This document shows, piece after piece, positions 39,770 through 50,639 of a stretch of DNA of 64,000 nucleotides (position 1 is the first letter of the stretch; every line of letters begins with the position of its first letter). Source of the stretch: Eukaryota sp. TZLM1-RC (lineage: Eukaryota; Metamonada: BaSk clade); assembly GCA_040285825.1 (NCBI GenBank), contig JAUPSS010000012.1, positions 248,001-312,000 of the forward strand, in the 5' to 3' direction. Position numbers and translations under genes: made by a program. A model generated the notes under the pieces. The model searched no databases and was not told where the DNA came from. It was given only the letters and a program-made list of their open reading frames with translations.

Positions 39770-42430
39770 ACATAAGATACAAAATTCTCCACACCAACAT
39801 TCGAAGAATCCTTCTTAAGCTTAGACAAAATAACTTTAAATACTTGGGAACACTTCTTTACAAAGCAAAAATGATACGATTCTTCCATAAATACCCAAAA
39901 AAATTCTTACCACTTGCACGACAAAGATTATCAAAATCATTAAAAAAATTAAGGCAGACTGAATCAATATTACCAAAAATCGAGAAGGCAAAAGAAATGT
40001 TTCATTTCCCAGATTCCGAATGTATATAGTTTATTATTAAATGATCATCAATGGGCAACTGCCTTCAGGATGAGGTGTGTTCTGTGGCCATGTGGTGTGC
40101 CAAATGATTTGATTTGTCGTTGTGGTCAGCTCATCAATCTCAATCATTTATTGAATTGCAAATTTAATATTACATATCACTCAGTTGTTCAAGATGCTGT
40201 TAGAGACCAACTATACGCTATGTGCAAAAGTAATCACATTGAAGCTTTTGTTGAACCACTTGTGCGAAGGTTGTCATCTGAAAGTGAAGATGAAAATACC
40301 TATGTGAAACGACGTGCTGATTTAATTACCCCTCTGACTGATGGTGTGATTAATATTCTTGATGCTATCACTGCTGATGTTTGTAAAGACTCAGCAATTG
40401 ATTTTGCTTAAAAAGATGAAACTCCACCTTGCTTTGCCGAAAAGAGTAAAATCAAAAAGTACAATGAACTCTTATCTCAGCTAGGATGTGTTGAGCATGT
40501 CAAGTATCAGCTGGTTCCATTTGCTATTTCTCCTTTTCGTAACATGGAATTGAAGGTTTCAGAAGTTGAATAAAAGAAAGAGCAGGAAAAGAATTGAACT
40601 TCAATTTCTGGCACAATAGAATTGTTTTCAGTATTCTTAAAGCAATTCCAGAAATGTTGACCAAAGCACTGTTACAATTAGGAATAGAGTATGAAAATCG
40701 TGCGCTTAAAAGATTTGATGATGTTGATGCGTGTATTGAGGATATTGAGTTCTAAATTTTTTGTTTAATGTGTTGTTAGTGTTGAAAATAAATTTCATAT
40801 CTCAAATAAAAAAAACTGCGAGCAAAGGTTCTTATTCAAATCATTTAATATCTCAGTATTTTTGTTTCGTTTACGAGCCAGTCTTCTTTAAGTGACCATT
40901 AGAACTAATTAAGACACCATCACGATCAATAAAAGCGAAGGGATCAACAATAGTAAAATCAACAACAACTTGAGAGGAATCCACAAAAGGAGCAACTAAA
41001 TCACAACGACGAGAATCAAACAAATTATTATCGCCATAATGCTTCAACAACGGTTCTACTTTGCAACTGAAAATTGTAACACTTAAACAATTCATGTGTC
41101 CCATCACGAACAGCATTATGAAAAACTGACCGATATTGAAAAAACTTCTTACAACTCACAATATACAGGAAATTGGCATCCGGTTTTTCGTTGCAAATCC
41201 AAGCAGAATTATCCAAAAATCCACTTGAACACAGCCTAATCTCAAACGCTTATTTTGTTTCCAAGTTTTATTTGTTTGGTGGAGACCAAATAGCATTGGT
41301 TGCTGAGAAATAAAGCTAGGGCAATTTTGAATGTCTGACAAGAAGGCAGCAAAGACGGGATTATTAATCTTAGTCACACTACGTTAAGTCGTTTAGAAAA
41401 ATCCAGGCCTTCAAAACCATTTAAAACAGACTTTTGTTATTTCACACCAGCAAGATGAAAATTTGTCACAGATCTCGAAGGAACAGAAGGCAAACTTGAA
41501 GAAAAACACTTATTTCACACATGTTTAGGTAATCCATGCACCTTATTTTCAAGAGACTTCAATAACAAATGTGATTCGCTTAATAAATAAAACCGAAGTT
41601 TCCACTCAAAAAGAAAATTTTTCATACCACCAATAAAAGCACTGTTGCATTAACATTTTGCTTTGAAATACAAACTCCAGCAAACTTGAGACTAAAAAAC
41701 GTGTGATAAGAAATATTGAAGCAATGGACAACTTTTCACCAAATTACCCCAAAAATGGGATCTGAAAGAATTAAATTGACGTGCAAAATCATGTGAAATT
41801 GTAGGGGATAAGGAACGGAGAAGGCGATTAATTTCTGATCCAAAACACACATTCAGGACCAAAGACGCTGAATGCTTGTATTTTTAACTCTTGAATAGCC
41901 AAAAGCTGCTCTTCAATTTTTTCCAAAATACCAGTCAAAATCGATTTGATTTCTTTACTGTTTTCAAAATAAGAGCCAAGGAAACAAATTGCATCTGCTT
42001 GATAATCAATAAATTTGATGAAAGTCTTTATAAATGCTGTCTCAACAGTCTGAGCACCAATAATGAAACATTTGGGCAATTTGATATCTAACCCATTTTG
42101 TTCGCACAAAGTAACGAAATGTTACAATTCGTGCTGTAAAAGGGACACAGCAGCGATAAGTGACAAATGATCTGCATCACCACATAAATGAATGTCAGGA
42201 AAATCCATCTTAAATTTTGATAAAACTGATTGAAGTGCTAAGCAAAAGAAAAATGGGCGCAAAGGGTCTCCATGCTTGACACCTTTTGGTGAAGGAATGT
42301 CCTCAAAATTAAAAATCAGGTTAGAAGGCGATACTTACATCAATTTAACATATCGCAATAGAGAGGGAAAATGAAGTTCAAGTTCTCGCAAATTGTTTAA
42401 GCAAAAAACAGACCTGAAAGCATTTTGAAA
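39770..42430 (-). mobile_element. Degenerate non-LTR retrotransposon (subfamily A), interrupted by a second element
   Basis: Minus strand from ~42430: NIDFK-like RT motif, KGVKHGDPLRPFFFCLA-like motif (~42265), a decayed active site CGDADHLSLI, AICFLGSYFENSKEIKSI, then KCFSSSLPSVPSRS (~41490), FAAFLSDIQNCPSF, IVSCKKFFQYRSVFHNAVRD, EPLLKHYGDNNLFDSRRCD, VVVDFTIVDPFAF. The alignment breaks at ~40815 and resumes at ~39995 with the C-terminal piece ending at the shared subfamily A tail. The gap is filled by a + strand element at 40005-40810. Confidence 0.75.
40005..40810 (+). mobile_element. Non-LTR element (subfamily C) nested inside a subfamily A copy
   Basis: The + strand gives MRCVLWPCGVPNDLICRCGQ, finger CRCGQLINLNHLLNC, VVQDAVRDQLYAMCKSNHIE, EPLVRRLSSESEDEN, KRRADLITPLTDGV, then after a stop FAEKSKIKKYNELLSQLG, FHNRIVFSILKAIP-like (frameshifted) and DACIEDIEF*, followed by an A-rich tail (AAATAAAAAAAA). 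It is 5'-truncated and close in sequence to the copy at 13.4-14.5 kb. Confidence 0.75.
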
Positions 42431-42714
42431 TCAATATTCAATAATAATCAACTTATATTTTTATTTTTTTTATTTTTTTATTTGTTTTATTTGTTTTCGC
42501 AATTCCTGTTGGGAGTCATTCCAATGTAATTGCACAACTGCGAAGAAAAATCCATTGAGTCTTCTGCACTTGAATCAAAACTTCCAGAGAGAAGCAGCAA
42601 ACAATTCATTAATTATAGAATTATTTATGTGACCCTTACGCTTCTGAATTGTAGCTTTTTTTCTATTTCGTAAAAATTAAAATCTAATTACAATAATCTG
42701 AATTAGATAATTTG

Positions 42715-43105
42715 TTACAGGGATGCACAATAGTAAAGTGGAATTCCATTTAGTGACGAATAGGACAATGTCCAATACAGAAAATTGGATCTTCTGTTAT
42801 GGTGAAAAAATTCATTGCTCTTGCCCAACAACAATCACAAAGGCTATTATTAAGCATTGATCGATGATCTAAATATTTGAAACAACTAAAGACCTGGCGA
42901 AAATTAGTATTTGTGCGAAATTGACAATACAATTTGTACCATACAAAGAGTCAAAAATCCACCAACACAATCTCGTCCTAATATTGATAACTCATTCATA
43001 ATTTCTGATTTTGAAGCCATGTTTCTTAAATAAGGGTAATTTTGTGATAAATGAAGACAATGAAACATCACAAATGTATTGTAAAGGTGTTGAAAAAGCA
43101 AGATG
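42715..43105 (-). mobile_element. Decayed retroelement fragment (zinc-finger region, subfamily A-like)
   Basis: The minus strand reads CQFRTNTNFRQVFSCFKYLD then HRSMLNNSLCD. This lines up with CICNEKPTANFRHIGSCKKF, LQYRSVLHNAVRD of the copy at 0.2-1.2 kb. The rest is degraded. Confidence 0.5.
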
Positions 43106-43129
43106 AAGAATTTCAGTTTTAAAATAATT

Positions 43130-43430
43130 TTAATTTATTTTCAAAACCACAGACTAAAGATTAATATCATCAAAACAAGTTTCACACCATCAAACCACAC
43201 AGCAGCAATGTTTTCGTCATGTGTAGACAGACATCAAAGCTTTCAAAATCATTTTAGGAATTGATTTGAAAATAGTCAAGACAATACGATTTAACCACAA
43301 ACGACGATCAAAACGCTTATTCATTCTTCTTTTTACAAGGTTTTCAAGATCATCACTTAAATTTATGGCAGTTTTTCCACGACGACCTTTTAACGATATA
43401 GCAATTGGCAAATTTGGTAATCTACAGGGC
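43130..43430 (-). mobile_element. Decayed retroelement C-terminal fragment
   Basis: Minus strand: LPIAISLKGRRGKTAINLSD, LVKRRMNKRFDRRLWLNRIV, LTIFKSIPKMILKALMS. This matches the conserved C-terminal block (FPIA.S..G..., K.RTGR.F....W.NRIVF.IFK). Independent of the neighbouring zinc-finger piece. Confidence 0.6.
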
Positions 43431-43786
43431 GAAGACCTCCCCCCTATTTATGAAGAATCAACAACTATTCAATGATGGTAATTCTTTTAACAGGGACCTT
43501 CTCACACACATAATTCAATGTACACATACTTAGTTAAAAAGTGCATCTGTAACAGTATTTTACAAAAACGTGAAATATAATTAACCATAATTTTAAGAAA
43601 AAAGAGGCTATAAAAAAGAAAAGAAGAGTAATTTTCTGCATCTTTTCTAATTTTGAACGTAGTCACCCTCTCCATAGATTCATAAATTACCTATATATAT
43701 TGTTGAACTTTTATAAATCAACCTTCAATTCACTCTGTTTGTATAATCGTTTAGCACCAATCTTTCAAAGGTCAAGACAGTAATGT
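43431..43786. other. Intergenic before the tRNA
   Basis: AT-rich with no supported gene. Confidence 0.4.
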
Positions 43787-43858
43787 GCCTCGGTGGTCTA
43801 GGGGTATGATTCTCGCTTAGGGTGCGAGAGGTCCCGGGTTCAAATCCCGGCCGAGGCC
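43787..43858 (+). tRNA. tRNA-Pro (AGG)
   Basis: Acceptor stem GCCTCGG/CCGAGGC is fully paired (43787-43793 with 43851-43857), with discriminator C at 43858. D-arm region TGGTCTAGGGGTATGA (A box). Anticodon stem CTCGC/GCGAG with loop TTAGGGT gives anticodon AGG at 43819-43821. B box GGTTCAAATCC is standard. No intron and no encoded CCA. A T5 run (43859-43863) directly follows as the Pol III terminator. 72 nt, canonical eukaryotic nuclear tRNA. Confidence 0.97.
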
Positions 43859-44044
43859 TTTTTGATCAGTTCAAGTCAGAAGATGTTATATCAGTTGTTG
43901 GACGATTGGAGAAGATAAAAAATATTATTAGTTTGATGAAATAAAAAATCAACCATTCGTATACATCATTGAATGAACCAAGTGCCAAGATTTCGATGTT
44001 TCTGGATGAGGGATGACCCTCATATTCAATGTTTTGTTTGACCT

Positions 44045-44500
44045 GAATCCCCATAGTTTAAGCTGTAAATGTGGTAAAAGTGTCACTCCAACACATTTAC
44101 GCTGTAATCATTTTATCACTTTTAAATCAAAATTACATGATGAATAATGCGATGAATTGGTAGATGTTGAGGTCAGCTATACATTTGTTTGAAATGGCTC
44201 AGATAAAAACCTTGCACTCTCTTAACATTCATCTTTACATAGAGCCGAATGGAACTAATAATTTAGATATATTGAAAAGATCAATAAGATCAAAATTCAA
44301 TTTCAAACATTTTATTTGTCTTTTTGTCTTCTCCTCATTTGGAATCTTGGGTAACAGCAACATCCTTTCTAAACAATGTCTCTACAATTGTCATAACTAG
44401 AATTGAAAGAATATTTGACCAAGCTTTGAGGGAAAATAGAAATGTATTTCCTTTTTAAAAGAGATGTACAGCCTTATTTTTAGCTCATTGGCATCACAAA
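44045..44500 (+). mobile_element. Decayed retroelement fragment (zinc finger to C-terminus)
   Basis: The + strand reads SLSCKCGKSVTPTHLRCNHF, ITFKSKLHDE, then FKHFICLFVFSSFGILG, matching the finger and the YPFVFSLFGSL block of the family. Stops throughout. Confidence 0.6.
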
Positions 44501-45625
44501 CAAGATTTTATCAATCAAAAGATGTAGGTAAGTGTTCAATTGTAGCTGTAGAGTTTGAAGCAATAAATTTTCAGTGTTTTAACTATGGAATATGATGAAA
44601 GGCATAACGTTCAAAAAATGAATGATCTGTGACTATAGAGAGCATTGTGTATTTCATCCCAGTGTCTTTACAATGTTTAAGTTGGTCATTTGATCAGAGA
44701 AACAACATTCTATAATGTTATTTTTGTGCTGTGTGACGATAAGTCTAGTACATTTTATATGTAAGACTTCACTAGTGATGGCTTATGAGGGCCGGATATT
44801 TTAAATAAATATCTCTTTATTTTTGTTAGTCTTTGACTGACTCAGCATTAATAATCCTAATCAAACTGATAGTGGCCCATATTTTGGTTAATATTCGTGA
44901 TGCAGACTCTATAAAGTTTTTTCAAACATTCTTCCAGTTATTTGGACAGGACCCATTTACTATCAGTACCATTACTCTCAATACCTATAAAATTTCGGTC
45001 AATATTAAAAATTCAAGAATTCAGCTTGCAGTTTTTTATTTCTCCACAACCATTTCCTGACAAAATGAGTCAAAGCTCTCAAAAACAAGACCACTGACCA
45101 TCACTCCATCTCGTTAATGCTCACCAAAGTGCAAAACATAGTTGAATTGAACACTTGATCAGTTGAATTATGCAGTACTAATGACTTGAATGAATTGATA
45201 TGTAGATTTCGGAATTTGAATTTTTGTTATGGTTCAGTATTCATTACTTTTTTTGTTATGGTAATGATGTTTGTATTGTTAATTCTAACTAAATAACATC
45301 AACTCACAAACAGTTCTCCACTGACAACAAAGAAACACAAATTCATTTTTGTTGCAACCAGAGCTGTTATTTCAACAAACCCAACATGAAGTTTCTTTAT
45401 GTGAAACCAAACACATTCGAATAAAGCCATTGTGATTGATACCTCCAGTGGTGGCTCAAGACACGACGGGATCTCTTTACAAGTACATTCATAATGACCA
45501 AACAAGTCATACTTGCAGATGATGTCCACCATTAACTAGATCATGAAACAGTTGTGGTGATGATGCAATAAAGTTATGAAAAGATATGATACATCTTTCT
45601 TAGCTGTCACCTTAATTGGAGAAAA
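44501..45625. other. Intergenic; contains a short repeat shared with the inverted-repeat spacer
   Basis: No intact gene. At 44725-44805 the sequence TAAGTCTAGTA, GACTTCACTAGTGATGG and TTATGAGGGCCGG resembles 48140-48205 (TTAGTCTAGTA, GACTTCACTAATGATAAC, TATAAGGGCCAG). Unassigned short frames at 44833-45060 (+) and 45299-45532 (-) look protein-like but match nothing I know. Confidence 0.4.
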
Positions 45626-45719
45626 GTGTATGTTGAGATCAAACTTTGAAATTTGTACACAAAAATTCCAAAAATTTGAGAAGCTCTTATCCACCCACTG
45701 TTCCGCATTCTTCTAACTT

Positions 45720-46418
45720 TCAAATACCATGTTCTATATCAATGGTTCTCCCAAAGGACAACACGACACTTTGATACCCTATCTCATTATTACTACTGGC
45801 TTTGAATTTCCAATGCAGCTTGGTCACCTCAAACTGATCACTCAAAATACTGTCTAGAACTATTGTTACAACCTTCCCTACTACCTCCTCTTCAACAGTC
45901 TCCTTTCCTCCCCGCTCACGTGATATCACGTTAACATGATGATGACGTGATGATTTCTGATTAAAGAGCCTCTCTATTTTGACTACAAATGACTCTAGCA
46001 GTTGATTGAAGCAAATTAAGTGACTGATATCCCTCCAGCTACTATCCTTACCAAAGAAGGGCCACATGCAGCCTGCACTAGATCGGCCGATCGATTGGAA
46101 CTCTAGTAGGACAAACAATAAAGTTGAAATTGACTCAAACATGATAGTGTTTAGCATGGTTAATGACGTCACGAATGTTATGGTCGTAATTCGTGACGGT
46201 ACAAGTTCTGTCCCCACCATCCTCAGCATCTGTGGTACTCTCCGCAAAACTGATAGACGTGATTCATCAGCTACAGAGAAAACAATAGAAGCAGCAGATG
46301 AACAATTTTGTAGAATAGATCGAACATGAAAGAGGATAGTGTTGATTTTGAACATGAGCACCAAGATATACCAATTTCGCAAATTGTATAAAAAACGCAT
46401 CAAAATGAACATAGACAT
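45720..46418 (-). CDS. Unidentified ORF in the left arm
   Basis: 232 codons from ATG, no recognised domain. The N-terminal part is hydrophobic (FLYNLRNWYILVLMF), and a second hydrophobic stretch is IMFESISTLLFVLLEF. The C-terminal ~80 residues look most protein-like (RERGGKETVEEEVVGKVVTI, FEVTKLHWKFKASSN). It is divergent from the membrane-protein gene, with start codons ~90 bp apart. The copy in the other arm carries a one-base insertion (~50145) that breaks the frame. So either this is a real gene with a mutated copy, or the frame is not coding. An overlapping + frame exists at 46066-46329. Confidence 0.35.
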   Translation of the reverse strand: MSMFILMRFLYNLRNWYILVLMFKINTILFHVRSILQNCSSAASIVFSVADESRLSVLRRVPQMLRMVGTELVPSRITTITFVTSLTMLNTIMFESISTLLFVLLEFQSIGRSSAGCMWPFFGKDSSWRDISHLICFNQLLESFVVKIERLFNQKSSRHHHVNVISRERGGKETVEEEVVGKVVTIVLDSILSDQFEVTKLHWKFKASSNNEIGYQSVVLSFGRTIDIEHGI

Positions 46419-46504
46419 GCTCTAAATGTGTTCCTGTTGCGCAAGGGCATTGTGGTTGGAGAAAGAGAGATCAGAGGTACTCTAATGAAAACAGTCAAAA
46501 ACCA

Positions 46505-47478
46505 ATGGTATTCAACCCACTGATGAAAAACAGGAATGAAGTTGGAAAAGATTCTGGCGGTGATGGCACCATTATGAGTCTGATTCAGTAACCAAGCCTC
46601 ACTACATTATCACAAGTAGTGAATGCGAAAGTTGAGAAGCATTGTATAACTATTCAATCAAATGATTACATGACCGTTTTTCGACTTTGTTTTCTCATTA
46701 TTTTGACTTCTCATGCCTTTGTCGTTTGTTTATCACTTTCTCCTCTGATCCCAGTAAGAACGCCTTGATCGGAATCATTGCCGGTGGTGGTGTAGCTGCT
46801 ACTGCAACTGTTGTTGTTGTTGTCCTGGTTGTCTTTAGTGGACCTCATGAACAGTTCGAATACACTCCCGTTGGCCTTGAAGGCAAGGAGGACCCCGTTT
46901 CCTTAGATGTTGCCAATAAAGTTATTTATGGCAGTGATAACGATGGTATGCTAGGACCTGTGGACTTTTGGTTTTATGATGGCAAAATGATCATGAAACC
47001 TGATGGTGATGACACCTGTGCCCGTTTTTCTGATGAAGATCTCAAATCAGTGATGGAATTTTCTATCGACTATGCTTTGCCCACTGATGATGCTGAAAAG
47101 AAAGACTCCAAGAAGGTCGGTGACGTTGAATGTGACGTTTACGAAGTCATTGATGAAGTCGAGCTTGTAGGTGAGAAGTTCAAATTCTTTAAATCATGGT
47201 GTGTTGCAGATAGATTCGTGCATGAAGAACTCTCTCACCTTGTGGATGATCCCGATAACAAAGAGGAATATGTTTATGTTGACCATGAGTTTGTCGCCTC
47301 TACTTTTATCTCTTACCCTAGATCTTTGAGCAAGAATGACGATCGTTTTGACCCTGACAACAAGTGTAAGAAATACGAAGATATTGAGGAAACTGGTGCT
47401 ACCATGTTTTCTACCAGAGCTTTGGCTCTTAAGAAGAAAATGGTTGCTAAGTTTGCCAAGGTCGTCAAGTCTGCTTAA
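46505..47478 (+). CDS. Single-span membrane protein with a Cys-containing outer domain (left arm copy)
   Basis: The main exon 46755-47478 encodes one membrane span (NALIGIIAGGGVAATATVVV, VVLVVFSG) then an acidic ~200-residue domain with four Cys: DTCARF, ECDVYE, SWCVADRFVHEEL, NKCKKYED. It ends with a basic amphipathic tail (ALKKKMVAKFAKVVKSA). The open frame upstream has no ATG. A proposed first exon 46505-46587 (MVFNPLMKNRNEVGKD...) joined by a GT-AG intron 46588-46754 keeps frame and gives 268 residues; at 167 nt this intron is longer than the others seen here. Family unknown to me; a broken paralogue lies at 21.6 kb and an identical copy at 48.7-49.7 kb. The lack of a cleavable signal suggests type II/III topology. 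Confidence 0.65.
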
Positions 47479-47964
47479 TTGATTTGATTTTAAATAATTT
47501 TTGTTTTATAAAGTGTAAATTTTCATCTTGTTTGGAAATGGTATTTAGCTTTATATTAATTGACAAAACAATCAGGACATTTGTGCACCTTGGCATATGT
47601 CAAAACTACAAAGTTGTGATCTCAATAACCGTCCTATGCCTCTTAGTTACCTCAACCATCCGGCAATGATGCTTTCCAAACATGTTTTGCTTATGTTATG
47701 TCTATCTAAAATCAATACCAGAGACTCATACTTTTACTGTTGTCGAGATATTTTAAATACTACTCAGACATAGGGTGCTCGTAGAATACTCCACATAATT
47801 TTGATTACATTGTGAAACTTGATTTCATCTATCTGATAATTTGTGAAGTCACATTTACAAATTGTTTACGTTTCTAAATTTGAATGCGTTACCAGTTTAA
47901 CAAAATAGAAAAGGTACAAGAATACCACGACTCGAAACTACTAGTATATTATGGTGTAAATTCT

Positions 47965-48212
47965 GCATAAAATTTGATTATCAAGTTTATTACAATGATG
48001 CAATTGCTGGGACTTTGCCAGATATGCAGTCAAATTCCTTGGAGAACCAGCGTGTAGCAGAAATACGTCTAAGAAGTTTGACTAGTTGTCACCTTTGTTT
48101 GATATAAATATAACTCGGCAGTCTGTCAACTGTTGTACTGTGGACAATTAGTCTAGTATAGACTTCACTAATGATAACCTCTATAAGGGCCAGTGAATAA
48201 AATTTATACCAT
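47965..48212. other. Spacer of the large inverted repeat
   Basis: 248 bp, not duplicated. No ORF. Its right third (48140-48205) resembles 44725-44805. Confidence 0.7.
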
Positions 48213-48699
48213 AGAATTTACACCATAATATACTAGTAGTTTCGAGTCTTGGTATTCTTGTACCTTTTCTATTTTGTTAAACTGGTAACGCATTCAAATT
48301 TAGAAACGTAAACAATTTGTAAATGTGACTTCACAAATTATCAGATAGATGAAATCAAGTTTCACAATGTAATCAAAATTATGTGGAGTATTCTACGAGC
48401 ACCCTATGTCTGAGTAGTATTTAAAATATCTCGACAACAGCAAAAGTATGAGTCTCTGGTATTGATTTTAGATAGACATAACATAAGCAAAACATGTTTG
48501 GAAAGCATCATTGCCGGATGGTTGAGGTAACTAAGAGGCATAGGACGGTTATTGAGATCACAACTTTGTAGTTTTGACATATGCCAAGGTGCACAAATGT
48601 CCTGATTGTTTTGTCAATTAATATAAAGCTAAATACCATTTCCAAACAAGATGAAAATTTACACTTTATAAAACAAAAAATTATTTAAAATCAAATCAA

Positions 48700-49673
48700 T
48701 TAAGCAGACTTGACGACCTTGGCAAACTTAGCAACCATTTTCTTCTTAAGAGCCAAAGCTCTGGTAGAAAACATGGTAGCACCAGTTTCCTCAATATCTT
48801 CGTATTTCTTACACTTGTTGTCAGGGTCAAAACGATCGTCATTCTTGCTCAAAGATCTAGGGTAAGAGATAAAAGTAGAGGCGACAAACTCATGGTCAAC
48901 ATAAACATATTCCTCTTTGTTATCGGGATCATCCACAAGGTGAGAGAGTTCTTCATGCACGAATCTATCTGCAACACACCATGATTTAAAGAATTTGAAC
49001 TTCTCACCTACAAGCTCGACTTCATCAATGACTTCGTAAACGTCACATTCAACGTCACCGACCTTCTTGGAATCTTTCTTTTCAGCATCATCAGTGGGCA
49101 AAGCATAGTCGATAGAAAATTCCATCACTGATTTGAGATCTTCATCGGAAAAACGGGCACAGGTGTCATCACCATCAGGTTTCATGATCATTTTGCCATC
49201 ATAAAACCAAAAGTCCACAGGTCCTAGCATACCATCGTTATCACTGCCATAAATAACTTTATTGGCAACATCTAAGGAAACGGGGTCCTCCTTGCCTTCA
49301 AGGCCAACGGGAGTGTATTCGAACTGTTCATGAGGTCCACTAAAGACAACCAGGACAACAACAACAACAGTTGCAGTAGCAGCTACACCACCACCGGCAA
49401 TGATTCCGATCAAGGCGTTCTTACTGGGATCAGAGGAGAAAGTGATAAACAAACGACAAAGGCATGAGAAGTCAAAATAATGAGAAAACAAAGTCGAAAA
49501 ACGGTCATGTAATCATTTGATTGAATAGTTATACAATGCTTCTCAACTTTCGCATTCACTACTTGTGATAATGTAGTGAGGCTTGGTTACTGAATCAGAC
49601 TCATAATGGTGCCATCACCGCCAGAATCTTTTCCAACTTCATTCCTGTTTTTCATCAGTGGGTTGAATACCAT
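48700..49673 (-). CDS. Single-span membrane protein with a Cys-containing outer domain (right arm copy)
   Basis: Mirror of the gene at 46505-47478. The main exon (49423-48700) encodes a protein identical to the left copy over the whole open frame. The proposed first exon 49673-49591 and intron 49590-49424 are also conserved. The two copies are transcribed toward each other and converge on the 248-bp spacer. If both are expressed, their 3' ends could form antisense transcripts. Confidence 0.63.
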
Positions 49674-49759
49674 TGGTTTTTGACTGTTTTCATTAGAGTA
49701 CCTCTGATCTCTCTTTCTCCAACCACAATGCCCTTGCGCAACAGGAACACATTTAGAGC

Positions 49760-50459
49760 ATGTCTATGTTCATTTTGATGCGTTTTTTATACAATTTGCG
49801 AAATTGGTATATCTTGGTGCTCATGTTCAAAATCAACACTATCCTCTTTCATGATCGATCTATTCTACAAAATTGTTCATCTGCTGCTTCTATTGTTTTC
49901 TCTGTAGCTGATGAATCACATCTATCAGTTTTGCGGAGAGTACCACAGATGCTGAGGATGGTGGGGACAGAACTTGTACCGTCACGAATTACGACCATAA
50001 CATTCGTGACGTCATTAACCATGCTAATCACTGTCATGTTTGAGTCAATTTCAACTTTATTGTTTGTCCTACTAGAGTTCCAATCGATCGGCCGATCTAG
50101 TGCAGGCTGCATGTGGCCCTTCTTTGGTAAGGATAGTAGCTGGAAGAGATATCAGTCACTTAATTTGCTTCAATCAACTGCTAGAGTCATTTGTAGTCAA
50201 AATAGAGAGGCTCTTTAATCAGAAATCATCACGTCATCATCATGTTAACGTGATATCACGTGAGCGGGGAGGAAAGGAGACTGTTGAAGAGGAGGCAGTA
50301 GGTAAGGTTGTAACAATAGTTCTAGACAGTATTTTGAGTGATCAGTTTGAGGTGACCAAGCTGCATTGGAAATTCAAAGCCAGTAGTAATAATGAGATAG
50401 GGTATCAAAGTGTCGTGTTGTCCTTTGGGAGAACCATTGATATAGGTCATGGTATTTGA
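49760..50459 (+). pseudogene. Frameshifted right-arm copy of the unidentified ORF
   Basis: Same sequence as 46418-45720, but near 50145 TAGCTGG-AGG-GATATC of the left arm is TAGCTGG-AAGA-GATATC. This one-base gain shifts the frame, giving 49760-50218 and 50100-50459 as two overlapping pieces. Confidence 0.5.
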
Positions 50460-50639
50460 AAGTTAGAAGAATGCGGAACAGTGGGTGGATAAGAGCTTCT
50501 CAAATTTTTGGAATTTTTGTGTACAAATTTCAAAGTTTGATCTCAACATACACTTTCAACATGTGCTTTGTTTGAATATTCATCTTCATTTGTAAACAGT
50601 AACATTTTGCCAGTCTGTGAATAAGTCTACTTCTATTTG

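Larger units (their letters stand above)
45626..47964 (+). repeat. Left arm of a 2.34-kb inverted repeat
   Basis: Reverse complement of 48213-50556 with only scattered differences; the 263-codon main exon is identical at protein level in both arms. Boundary left at ...AAAGTGTATG and right at ...GGTGTAAATTCT. Spacer 47965-48212 (248 bp) is not duplicated. It contains a divergent gene pair. Confidence 0.93.
48213..50556 (-). repeat. Right arm of the 2.34-kb inverted repeat
   Basis: Starts at AGAATTTACACC and ends at ...CATACACTTT. Differs from the left arm by scattered substitutions (for example one C/T at ~49919) and at least one indel near 50145. Confidence 0.93.

Noticed and set aside
46066-46329. 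87-codon + ORF (and its mirror at 49849-50112)
   Set aside because: Overlaps the longer 232-codon minus frame. Neither is proven, but the longer one was preferred.
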